Assembly (NCBI RefSeq): GCF_030144325.1
Contig: NZ_CP126307.1
Span: forward strand, 3,073,501 to 3,137,500
DNA length: 64,000 bases
Direction of reading: 5' to 3'
Source: Bosea vestrisii
Lineage (GTDB): Bacteria > Pseudomonadota > Alphaproteobacteria > Rhizobiales > Beijerinckiaceae
This document shows, one piece after another, positions 52,438 to 60,787 of this stretch. Numbering within the stretch: position 1 is the stretch's first letter; each line of letters starts with the position of its first letter. The notes under the pieces are model-generated. The model did no database searches and was not told the origin of the DNA. It saw only the letters and a program-made list of their open reading frames with translations. A program made the translations under genes and the position numbers.

Positions 52438-52468
52438 GAGCATATGCTCTTGGTTTAAGCATATGCTC
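52438..52468. promoter_or_regulatory. Tandem palindromic operator upstream of the UgpB-like gene
   Basis: GAGCATATGCTC (52438-52449) is a perfect 12-bp palindrome; AAGCATATGCTC (52457-52468) repeats it with one mismatch, centres 19 bp apart. They lie 27-57 bp before the ATG (read on the minus strand), next to TATAAG, a possible -10. The SorC-family regulator encoded just beyond (52572-53519) is the natural candidate to bind them; occupancy would block the promoter. Confidence 0.7.
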
Positions 52469-52571
52469 GCACACTGGCTCTCTATGTCAACCATTGGTGA
52501 CGGGCATGTGACAGCCGGCCGCCATTGCAGCTTGCAGTTCGGGGGAAAGACGAGGGAGATGATGGACGCGA

Positions 52572-53519
52572 TCAGTCCGCGAGGAGCGCGCGCGCGGTGT
52601 CCTCGTCGGTGACGAGGCCGTTCACGATCTTGCCGGCCAGCGCGGCACGCAGCGGCGCGACCTTGGCCGGGCCCTGGCCGATGCAGATGCGCAGCCGGGC
52701 ACTGCCGGGCTCTGGCGGCACGCTGGTCACGCGCAGATTGGTGCCGCGGTCGAGAAGGCGGCCTTCCGCGTCGAAGACCCAGCCGGTCACTTCGCCGACG
52801 GCGCCGTGGCGCACCATCTCGAGCAGCTCGCTGCGCGTCATGAAGCCGTCGCGGTACAGCACGGCGTCGTCGCCGATCTGGCTGATGCCCATCACCCAGA
52901 GATCGGCCTCGCCGGCGATGGCGCGGATTCGCCTGACCGATTCGATTTCTATGAGCTGGGCGCGTTCCTCGGGGCTCGACACGTAAAGCGGCAGCGGCAT
53001 CGGGAAATGCTGTGCCTTGGTGATCTCGGCGAGCTTGACCAGCGTGTCGAAGGGGCTGGCCGAACCATCGGGGGAGATGGTCCCGACCAGTGAAACGAGC
53101 CGGTGTAACGGGCAGGACATCGCCGGAACGCGCTCGATGCTGGCCCGCATTGAGCGGCCGGTGCCGAGCGCCATGACCAGCGATTTGCGCGAGCGCAGCC
53201 AGCGCTCGATCAGCACGCCGCCGAGTGCCGCGACGCCGGCGGCCCCTGTCTCCGCCGAGCCATCGGACGGGGCGACGTCGCAATGCAACAGCTCGAACCG
53301 ATCGCGCAGCCGTGCGGCGAGGTCCATGCAGGTGCTGATCGGGTGGTTCATGCGGAAGCTGATCAGCCCCTCGCTGCGGCAGAGCGAGACGAGGCGCTGC
53401 GCAGCCGGGCGCGAGATGTTCAGGATCTGTGCGATGTCGTCCTGCGTACGGCCGGCGATGTAGTAGAGCCAGCCGGCGCGGGCCGCATCGTCGAGGCGGG
53501 CGCTGTCATTATCGGCCAT
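52572..53519 (-). CDS. SorC/DeoR-type sugar-binding transcriptional regulator
   Basis: 315-residue regulator: N-terminal helix-turn-helix ('GRTQDDIAQILNISRPAAQR', residues about 22-41) and the SorC sugar-phosphate-binding domain ('VMALGTGRSMRASIERVPAM', 'DLWVMGISQIGDDA'). Members act as repressor or activator of polyol operons and sense a phosphorylated sugar. ATG 53519 follows GAGG. It lies 8 nt after the HAD gene and next to the tandem operator, so it probably controls the surrounding pentitol genes. Confidence 0.93.
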   Translation of the reverse strand: MADNDSARLDDAARAGWLYYIAGRTQDDIAQILNISRPAAQRLVSLCRSEGLISFRMNHPISTCMDLAARLRDRFELLHCDVAPSDGSAETGAAGVAALGGVLIERWLRSRKSLVMALGTGRSMRASIERVPAMSCPLHRLVSLVGTISPDGSASPFDTLVKLAEITKAQHFPMPLPLYVSSPEERAQLIEIESVRRIRAIAGEADLWVMGISQIGDDAVLYRDGFMTRSELLEMVRHGAVGEVTGWVFDAEGRLLDRGTNLRVTSVPPEPGSARLRICIGQGPAKVAPLRAALAGKIVNGLVTDEDTARALLAD

Positions 53520-53526
53520 TGAAGCC

Positions 53527-54204
53527 TCAGCCGGCGACCGGCGCGAGCGCCAGCTCTCGCCAGGATTCGAAGAGGCGGTCGGCTCCGGCCGCCAGAAGCG
53601 CCTGGCGCTGGTCAAGAACGGCGAAATGGCTGCCGGCAGCCAGGCCGTAGGCCGTCATTCCCGCCGCCTTTGCTGCGGTGACCCCGCTGACGCTGTCCTC
53701 GATCACCAGGCAGCGCTCAGGCGCCACGCCGCGCTCATTGGCCGCCAGCAGGAACAGGTCCGGCGCAGGCTTGCCGCGCTTCACACGCGTCGTGCTGAAG
53801 ATTCGCCCGGCGAAGAGATCCCAGAGATCCACCTTTCGCAAGCAGAGCTCGATGCGTTCTTCATCGCTGGACGAGGCGACGCAGTAGTCGCTTCCGAAGG
53901 CCTCGACGGCACTGCGGACGCCTGCGACCGGCTGGAGCTCGCTGTCGAACGCGGCGAAGAGCTGTGCCCGCCAGTCCGCAGTGAAGTCGGCCGAGGCCGG
54001 GCCGCCGGTCATTCGCTCGTAATCCTCAATGATAGCGCTGGACGGCCGCCCGAGATAGCGGCGCATGACCATCTCCAGATCATAGCTGGGATCGAAGGGC
54101 GAGAGAATATCGACAAGTGTGCGACAGCTGATGACCTCGCTGTCGACGAGCACGCCGTCGCAGTCGAGGATGACGAGGTCGAAAGGCGAGTGCGGAGAGG
54201 GCAT
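53527..54204 (-). CDS. HAD-family sugar phosphatase/phosphoglucomutase-like hydrolase
   Basis: 225-residue haloacid-dehalogenase-fold enzyme with motif I 'VILDCDGVLVDSE' (Asp14, Asp16), motif II in 'CVASSSDEERI', motif III Lys in 'RVKRGKPAPDLF', motif IV 'CLVIEDSVSGV'. The subfamily includes sugar- and polyol-phosphate phosphatases and beta-phosphoglucomutase. In this cluster it may dephosphorylate a pentitol or pentose phosphate, for example the product of the phosphodiesterase (inference). 8 nt before the SorC gene. Confidence 0.9.
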   Translation of the reverse strand: MPSPHSPFDLVILDCDGVLVDSEVISCRTLVDILSPFDPSYDLEMVMRRYLGRPSSAIIEDYERMTGGPASADFTADWRAQLFAAFDSELQPVAGVRSAVEAFGSDYCVASSSDEERIELCLRKVDLWDLFAGRIFSTTRVKRGKPAPDLFLLAANERGVAPERCLVIEDSVSGVTAAKAAGMTAYGLAAGSHFAVLDQRQALLAAGADRLFESWRELALAPVAG

Positions 54205-54277
54205 CGGGCAACAACAGGTTTGAACGGATGCTCACATGAAGAGCATCTGCCCGATTTCCTGTCAAATTCGCTTCCGG

Positions 54278-55738
54278 TCAGCAGAGGCTGCGGCTGACCT
54301 CCGTTGCGCGTCGCCAGATCTCGTAGCGTTCCGAATATGCCGCAGCCCTCGCGGCGCGCGGGGCGAAGATGTCGACATCGCCGGATGGTGGCGTGCAGAC
54401 TGCCTCCGGATCTTCGCCGGAGCAGGCCAGGCGGGCGAGGCGCGCGGCCCCGAATGCGGCGCCGGTCTCAGCCTGGCGATAGCGCGACAATGGCATATCC
54501 AGCACATCAGCGAGGATGGACAGCCACAGATCCGAACGCGAGCCGCCGCCGATGACCATGGCTTCCGCGATCGGCAGAGCATCGGCCTCCAGCGCGTTCT
54601 TGCCCTCGCGAAAAGCGAAGGCGACACCCTCAAGAACAGCCTGGGTCATGGCCTTGCGGTCGGTCTCGTAGCCCAGGCGTGCGAAACCGCCACGCATCTG
54701 CGGGTCGTTGTAAGGCGTGCGCTCGCCCGACAGATAAGGCGTGAAGAGCACGGACGAAGGGCGCTCCGTTAGCTGGCCGAGCTCGCCCAGCAGCGCGATT
54801 TCGGCTTGCCCGGAAACGGACGCCCACCAGCTCAGGCTGGCGGCGGCCGAGAGGTGAACCGACATCTGGTGCCAGCGGTTTGGCAGGGCGTGGCAGAAGG
54901 CGTGAACGGCGCTGTCGGCGCGCGGCTCGAAGCGCTCGGTCGTGCGCCAGAGCACGCCGGAGGTCCCCAATGACAGGAAGCTGGTGCCGGGTGCGACGGC
55001 TCCGAGGCCGACCGCTCCGGCGGCGTTGTCACCGCCCCCGCCGGCAAAGAGGGGCGGCGCGTCGAAGCCGAGCTCCCGGCTGAGTTCGGCCCGCATGCGA
55101 CCTGCCGGCTGCGATCCTTCAACAAGCTCGGGCATGAAGCTGCGATCGAGCCCGGTCGCGTCCAGCATCCGATCTGACCAGTCGCGGCGGCCGACGTCGA
55201 GCCAGAGCGTTCCGGACGCATCGGACATGTCTTCGATCGCTTCGCCCGTCAGTGCGAGCCGCAGATAGGCCTTCGGCAACAGAACCCGGCGGGTTTGCTG
55301 GAAGATGTCGGGCTCGTGCCGGCGCACCCAGAGGAGCTTGGGCGCGGTGAAACCGGGCATGGCGATGTTGCCGGTGATCTCCCGGGAGTCCGGCTCGGCC
55401 GCCTCGATTTCGGTACATTCCGCAGCCGCACGGCCATCGTTCCAGAGCATGCAAGGCCGCAGCGGCCGATCGCGCTCGTCCAGCAGGACCGCACCGTGCA
55501 TCTGCCCGGACAGCCCGATGCCTGCACAGCGGCGGAAAGCCTCGGGGCTGGCGTCCCTCAAGCCATGCAGGGCAGCCAGTGCGGCGCTGATCCAATCCGC
55601 GGGATTCTGCTCCGACCAGAGCAGCGCAGGGCGATCGACGGTGAGGTCTCGCACTGCAGTGGCGAGCACGTTCTGACGGCCGTCGACCAGCACGGCCTTG
55701 ATCGATGAAGTCCCGAGATCGATGCCGATATAGGTCAC
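54278..55738 (-). CDS. xylB: Xylulokinase
   Basis: 486-residue FGGY kinase that phosphorylates D-xylulose to D-xylulose 5-phosphate. 'YIGIDLGTSSIKAVLVDG' (ATP phosphate loop), 'GLSGQMHGAVLLDE' (the Met-His-Gly typical of xylulokinase), 'PCMLWNDGRA', 'GGGGDNAAGAVGLGAVAPGT' with catalytic Asp, 'GGGSRSDLW'. The dehydrogenase upstream (30 nt) and the arabinitol-type dehydrogenase supply xylulose. Confidence 0.94.
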   Translation of the reverse strand: MTYIGIDLGTSSIKAVLVDGRQNVLATAVRDLTVDRPALLWSEQNPADWISAALAALHGLRDASPEAFRRCAGIGLSGQMHGAVLLDERDRPLRPCMLWNDGRAAAECTEIEAAEPDSREITGNIAMPGFTAPKLLWVRRHEPDIFQQTRRVLLPKAYLRLALTGEAIEDMSDASGTLWLDVGRRDWSDRMLDATGLDRSFMPELVEGSQPAGRMRAELSRELGFDAPPLFAGGGGDNAAGAVGLGAVAPGTSFLSLGTSGVLWRTTERFEPRADSAVHAFCHALPNRWHQMSVHLSAAASLSWWASVSGQAEIALLGELGQLTERPSSVLFTPYLSGERTPYNDPQMRGGFARLGYETDRKAMTQAVLEGVAFAFREGKNALEADALPIAEAMVIGGGSRSDLWLSILADVLDMPLSRYRQAETGAAFGAARLARLACSGEDPEAVCTPPSGDVDIFAPRAARAAAYSERYEIWRRATEVSRSLC

Positions 55739-55768
55739 ATCAGAGCCTGCGAAGCGTGGTCAACGGAG

Positions 55769-56800
55769 TTAGCCGGGCAAGCCGCCCGGGTAGATCATGC
55801 TCTTCACCATGCCGGCTTCGTTGGCGGCGTGGCGCCGGAAGGCCGCCGGCCCGTCGGCAAGGGTGAAGCGGTGGCTGACCACGGCTTCGACGTCGACCCT
55901 GCCCAGCGCCACCAGCTCGATCGCGCGCGGATAGACATGCCCCATCCTGCGCGAGAACTTGATGTTGAGGCCGCGCCTGCGGGCTTCGGCCGCCGGGATC
56001 ACATAGCTGTCGCCGTCCGGTATGCCGACCAGCACGACGCGGCCGCCGATGCGGGCCGCGCGGATGGCGTCGCGAAAGCCCTCCGGAGCGTTGGTCGCCT
56101 CGATCACCAGGGGCAGGCCTTCGCCCTTCGTCCATTCGGCGATATCAGCGACGCTCGCGCCAGCCTTGCTCGCCCCCAGTTTGAGGGCGAGATCACGGCG
56201 ATGCGGCTGCGGATCGCAGGCGAGGACCTCTCCGACTCCCGCCGACCGCAACACCTGCAGGATCAGCAGGCCGATCGGCCCGCACCCGATCAGCGCCACT
56301 TTCTCGAGCAGGCGTGGCTTGGCGAGATCCACCGCATGGATCGCAACGCCGAGCGGCTCGAGCATGACCGCCTCGCTGGGCGAGAAGGCTTCCGGCACCG
56401 TGACGATCTGCGACTTCGGCACCCAGATCCGCTCGGTCATCGCTCCATCATGCGGCGGAGCCCCGATGAAGACGACCTCGGGACAGAGATTGGGATGGCC
56501 GCTCTGGCAATGCTCGCAACGCCCGCAGGCCTGGTTGGGATCGACGGCAACCAGCGCGCCACGCGCCAGGCCGAGCTCCGGCAGGTCCTCGGTCAGCCAG
56601 CCGCTGAATTCGTGGCCGGGGACGAAGGGAGTCGAGATCACGGCCGAGCCGATGCCGCCATCCTTGTAGTAGTGCAGATCGCTGCCGCAGAGCCCGACGG
56701 CAGCGACGTCGAGCAACGTCTCCCCCGCCGCCCCCTCGCGCAGGTTGAACGGCGCGACGCGTGCATCGCCCGCGGCATGGAGGAAAACGGCATGGGACAT
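55769..56800 (-). CDS. Zinc-dependent polyol dehydrogenase (sorbitol/xylitol/L-idonate type)
   Basis: 343-residue medium-chain dehydrogenase with catalytic zinc ligands Cys38 ('GLCGSDLHYY'), His63-Glu64 ('PGHEFSG'), structural zinc Cys92, Cys95, Cys98 and Cys106 ('CGRCEHCQSGHPNLC'), and nucleotide-binding 'GCGPIGLLILQVL'. Family members oxidise xylitol, sorbitol or idonate. Cotranscribed with xylB, so xylitol to D-xylulose is a sensible guess. The 90-nt gap before it probably holds a promoter, none recognised. Confidence 0.92.
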   Translation of the reverse strand: MSHAVFLHAAGDARVAPFNLREGAAGETLLDVAAVGLCGSDLHYYKDGGIGSAVISTPFVPGHEFSGWLTEDLPELGLARGALVAVDPNQACGRCEHCQSGHPNLCPEVVFIGAPPHDGAMTERIWVPKSQIVTVPEAFSPSEAVMLEPLGVAIHAVDLAKPRLLEKVALIGCGPIGLLILQVLRSAGVGEVLACDPQPHRRDLALKLGASKAGASVADIAEWTKGEGLPLVIEATNAPEGFRDAIRAARIGGRVVLVGIPDGDSYVIPAAEARRRGLNIKFSRRMGHVYPRAIELVALGRVDVEAVVSHRFTLADGPAAFRRHAANEAGMVKSMIYPGGLPG

Positions 56801-56890
56801 AATGGTCGAAGCTCCCTTGGCGAACGATACTCAAACAGATCTGTCGGTCGCCGAAATCGATTTCCTTGGTGATCTCAACCTACTGTGTGG

Positions 56891-57619
56891 CTAGAGATCC
56901 GTGCTTTGCGGCAGGATGACGAGATCGCGGATGGTGACGTTGCGAGGCCTCGTCAGCATGAAATGCACGGCTTCCGCCACTTCCTCCGCCTCGATCAGGC
57001 CGCCGCGGGCGCGCTCCGCCTCGAGCTTCTCCGGCGGCCAATCCGCGATCAGGGCCGTCACCACCGGGCCGGGCAGGACGGCGCCGACGCGCAGGCCATG
57101 CGGGATGACCTGGCGGCGCAGCGTGTGGACGAAGGCCTGCACCGCATGCTTCGAGGCCGTATAGACCGGCTCCCAGACCACCGGAACGACACCGGCCACC
57201 GAGCTGGTGACGAGGATGTCTCCGGTCTTGCGTGCGATCATGTGCGGCAGCACGGCGTGGATGCTGCGGAAAACCGCGTTGACGTTGAGGTTCAGCATAC
57301 GGTCCCAGGCGTCGGGATCGCCCTCGCTGACCGGCCCGCCGACATAGGCGCCGGCATTGGCATGGAAGATGTCGAGCGCGCCCGCCATTTTTAGGATCTG
57401 CGGCAGCATGCCGGCGACGGAGGCGGGATCGGTCAGATCGACGACGAGCGGGATGGCATCCGTGCCGAGCGGCTTGCAGACCTGCGCCAGCGCTTGCCCG
57501 TCGCGGTCGACGAGGACGACGCGCACGCCGGCGGCGATCAGCCGTTTCGCGCAAGCAAGGCCGATCCCCGAGGCTGCGCCGGTGATCGCAGCGACTTTTC
57601 CGGTCAGGTCCTGGCTCAC
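56891..57619 (-). CDS. SDR-family dehydrogenase, ribitol 2-dehydrogenase-like
   Basis: 242-residue short-chain dehydrogenase: 'TGAASGIG' (13-20), 'NAG' at 88-90, catalytic Ser139/140, Tyr153 and Lys157 ('YTASK'). Long stretches ('NLNVNAVFRSIHAVLPHMI', 'WEPVYTASKHAVQAFVHTLR') match my memory of ribitol 2-dehydrogenase, which makes D-ribulose. GTG 57619 overlaps the kinase stop (GTGA), tying it to a ribulokinase-type kinase. Confidence 0.92.
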   Translation of the reverse strand: MSQDLTGKVAAITGAASGIGLACAKRLIAAGVRVVLVDRDGQALAQVCKPLGTDAIPLVVDLTDPASVAGMLPQILKMAGALDIFHANAGAYVGGPVSEGDPDAWDRMLNLNVNAVFRSIHAVLPHMIARKTGDILVTSSVAGVVPVVWEPVYTASKHAVQAFVHTLRRQVIPHGLRVGAVLPGPVVTALIADWPPEKLEAERARGGLIEAEEVAEAVHFMLTRPRNVTIRDLVILPQSTDL

Positions 57620-59272
57620 GTGATGGTCTCCGATACGGCTTGGATTCGTGCTGGCCGCATCAGCTCACGCGCCTGACGTGCGGCCGCCTGCAGCGCTTCG
57701 AAGGCGGCCAGACGCCGGGTGTGCAATTGGGCGATCTCGCCGCCGGCCGGGGTAAAGACCGTCGCGCCCGGTGCCATTCCGGCCATGGCCTCGCCGAGGT
57801 CGGGGAAGGCTTTTTGCCGCGGCTGCGGCGAGCATGGCCGAGCCGAGAAGGACGGGATCGACATCGTCCGGCACCAGCACCGGCAGACCCGAGCAGTCCG
57901 CCAGCAGTTGCCGGACCAGGGGATGGCGCCCGGCTCCGCCGCTGAGCACGATCGCCTCGACAACGGCGCCCTTCGCCCGGCTGACCTCAATGATCTGGCG
58001 CAGGCCGTAGCCGATGCCGGTGAGCCCCGCGACATAGAGCGCGACGAGATTGTCGAGGTCTCGCTCCATGCCGAGCCCGGAGACGACCGCCCGCGCCTGC
58101 GGATCGGCATGGGGTGAGCGGTTGCCGAGGAAGTCCGGCACGACGATCAGCTCGCCGGCGAGACGAGCCGCCTCCGATGGTCCATCGACATGTTGCAAAG
58201 CCTGCGCAGCGAGCCAGTCAGGCAGCGAGAGCCCATCCGCCTCGGCCCGGCGCTGCGCTTCGGGCGTGGCCGGATGGAATCCGATCAATTGCTCGATGGC
58301 AGCACCAGCTCCCGACTGCCCGCCCTCGTTGAGCCAGAGGCCGGGTGCCATCGCCGCAAAATAAGGTCCCCAGACACCGGGAATGAAGATCGGTTCGCGA
58401 CTGCTCGCCATCGTGCAGGCCGAGGTACCGAAGACATAGGCCATACGGGTCAGAACAGTGCCGTGCGGAGAGCGCACGCCGATCGAACCGACGCCGCCGG
58501 CATGGGCGTCGATCAGCCCCGCAGCCACCGTGGTGCCCCGCTTCAAACCGAGCTCGGCCGCGGCCCTTTCCGTCAGCCCCTGTGCGAGCGCGGTGCCGCC
58601 CGGAACGATCTCCGTGCCGATCCGGGCGAAGCCGTCGTCAGCCAGATCGCCCAGCCCGACCTCATGGAAATAGCCGGCATCCCAGCGCCCTTCATGCGCG
58701 AGATAGGTCCATTTGCAGGTCACGGTGCAGGTCGAGCGCGCCAGCGAGCCGCTGGCGCGCCAGGTCAGGAAATCGGGCAGGTCGAAGAACTGCCAGGCGG
58801 CCTCATAGGTGGCGGGCAGCTTCTCCTTGAGCCAGAGCAGCTTCGGCGTCTCCATCTCGGGCGAGATCGTGCCGCCGACATAGGCGAGGACCGGATGGCG
58901 GGTCGCATTGATGCGCTCGGCCTGGTCGATGGCGCGGTGATCCATCCAGACGATAATGTCACGGCTGGCGTCGCCGTGCGGGCCGACCGGCAAGGGGGAG
59001 CCGCCCGGCCCAAGCACGACCAGAGAACAGGTCGCGTCGAAGCCGATGCCGGCGATCGCCTCCGGCGCAAGCCGGGCATGCGCCATCGCCTCGCGCACAC
59101 TGGCGCAGACGGCCTGCCAGATATCCTCGCTCGACTGCTCGGCGATATCAGGCCCGTCCCGATAGAGCGCGATGTCGCGCTTGGCGGTCGCGACCATGCG
59201 CCCGGTCTGGTCGAAGATGCCGGCCCGCGCGCTGCCGGTGCCGACATCGATGCCGATGAAATGCCCGGCCAT
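57616..59272 (-). pseudogene. FGGY-family pentulose kinase (ribulokinase type), frameshifted near the C-terminus
   Basis: Kinase of 551 residues if one frame change is repaired. N-terminus 'FIGIDVGTGSARAGIFDQTG', middle 'VWMDHRAIDQAERIN' and 'GLIDAHAGGVGSIG' (catalytic Asp), 'LSGGAGRHPLVRQLL'. Around 57813-57817 the minus strand reads GCAAAAAGCC; removing one A continues as 'AKAFPDLGEAMAGMAPGATV' to a stop at 57616 that overlaps the SDR start, as expected. As written, the frame instead runs into an Arg-rich tail ending at 57665. The product would phosphorylate D-ribulose made by the SDR. ATG 59272 is one base after the FAD gene stop. Confidence 0.87.
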
Positions 59273-59273
59273 G

Positions 59274-60713
59274 TCAGGCCGCAGCGCGGTTCGGCGATCC
59301 GGCGCGGGTCCCGTCGGGATTGCGCAGATAGACCCCGTGCTCGAGCTGCTGGCGGCGCAGCTCCTCGACATCGATCTCGGCGGGTGGGCGATTGCCGCGC
59401 ACCGATATCTTGGCGGCGCGGCCTGCCGCCTCGCCCATCGCCATGCAGGTCGCCATCACGCGGATCGCGCCCATCGCCTCATGCGTCGCCGAGATGCTGC
59501 GGCCCGCAACCAGCAGATTGCCGATCTTCTGCGGCACCAGCGAGCGGTAGGGAATGTCGTAGCAGTCGCCGCACCAGATCAGGGTGCAGCCATCATCGGC
59601 AGGCCGGTGGATGTCGATCGGATAGCTCGCAACCGCAATCGCATCGTCGAAATGCCTGCAGGCGAGCACGTCCTCCTGCGTCATCACGTATTGGCCGAGA
59701 ATGCGGCGCGTCTCGCGGATGCCGAGGAAAGGCGCGGTCTTGGTGAAGTAGGCCTTCTCGAAGCCGGGCACATAGCCAACGAGGTAGGAGACGATGTCGT
59801 CGATCTGGGCGCGGCCCTCGATCTCGCCCTTGGTCAGGCTGCGGGCGTCGGTGCCGTCCGTGCCCTTGACGCGGGTCATGTTGATCCAGACCTCGCCCTT
59901 CTTCAGGCCGGTGATGATGATGGTGCGCTCATTGGCGATCTTCAGCCCGCGCTCGGCCTTGGCCTTGGCCATGAGCTCGCGCATGCCGACGACGATGAAC
60001 TGGTGGTTCTGGCCGAAATACTCGGCCGGGATGAAGTCGGTGAGGTAGGTCCGCGCCTCTGGCGGCGCATTGGCGATGCTCAGGCGCAGCGCATCGGTGT
60101 CGACACCGGCGAGGCAGAACATCAGCGTCGGCGGCTGCATGCCGCCATCGGCATTGCCCTTCTCGGTCGGCACGCCGGCGCTATAGGCGACATCGGCATC
60201 GCCGCTGCAGTCGATCACCACCTTGGCGAGGGTCGCGGTGCGGCCGCTCTTGCTTTCGGTGATGACGCCGCGGATCGTGTCGTTCTCGACCAGCGCGCCC
60301 GCGAAGAAGGTATAAAACAACACATCGACGCCGGCTTCCGTGAGCATCTCGAGCGCGACCGTCTTCACCGCTTCGGGCTCGACCAAAGTGATGCCCATAT
60401 GCAGCGGGCAAGGCCTGTGCTCGCTCGCCCCCTGGCGCTCCCGGCGCAGCCGCTCGATGAATTTCTGCGGCAGGCCATCGATGATCTGGTTGCCCTTCTG
60501 GCCGAGGAAACCAAGCACCGGCAGGCCGATCGTCATGTTGCCACCGACAAAGCTGCGGCTCTCGATCAGGCCAACGCGCAGACCGTCCTCGGCCGCGGCA
60601 AGCGCCGCCGTCAGGCCCGAAGGGCCGCCGCCGACGACGAGCACGTCGTACTCGGCCGAGACGGGAATGGAGCGCGCCGGCTCCTCGATAAAACGGGTCG
60701 CTGCGGTCGGCAT
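59274..60713 (-). CDS. FAD-dependent oxidoreductase
   Basis: 479-residue flavoprotein with an N-terminal Rossmann motif 'VLVVGGGPSGLTAALAAAED' (GGGPSG at 28-33), 'ESRSFVGGNM' after it and a C-terminal FAD motif 'GNLLVAGRSISATHEAMGAI'. It matches the 'FAD dependent oxidoreductase' type with conserved Cys ('WCGDCYDIPYRSL'). Similar proteins occur in sugar-degradation clusters with unknown substrates. It lies between the ABC binding-protein and kinase genes, so it probably acts on the imported compound. Confidence 0.87.
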   Translation of the reverse strand: MPTAATRFIEEPARSIPVSAEYDVLVVGGGPSGLTAALAAAEDGLRVGLIESRSFVGGNMTIGLPVLGFLGQKGNQIIDGLPQKFIERLRRERQGASEHRPCPLHMGITLVEPEAVKTVALEMLTEAGVDVLFYTFFAGALVENDTIRGVITESKSGRTATLAKVVIDCSGDADVAYSAGVPTEKGNADGGMQPPTLMFCLAGVDTDALRLSIANAPPEARTYLTDFIPAEYFGQNHQFIVVGMRELMAKAKAERGLKIANERTIIITGLKKGEVWINMTRVKGTDGTDARSLTKGEIEGRAQIDDIVSYLVGYVPGFEKAYFTKTAPFLGIRETRRILGQYVMTQEDVLACRHFDDAIAVASYPIDIHRPADDGCTLIWCGDCYDIPYRSLVPQKIGNLLVAGRSISATHEAMGAIRVMATCMAMGEAAGRAAKISVRGNRPPAEIDVEELRRQQLEHGVYLRNPDGTRAGSPNRAAA

Positions 60714-60787
60714 GACGGAGATCCTTCAGAATAGGATGAATTCGGTGACGGCAGCGGGGCAGCGCGCCCCGCAGCCTGGGTCGACGA

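Noticed and set aside
50849..52612. 587-codon plus-strand frame opposite the UgpB-like gene
   Set aside because: Shadow; it even runs over the operator region and lacks a ribosome-binding site.
57805..57820. Programmed frameshift or transcript slippage at the AAAAA run in the kinase gene
   Set aside because: The run is short, there is no stimulatory structure or Shine-Dalgarno-like element evident, and other homopolymer indels nearby make sequence error likelier.
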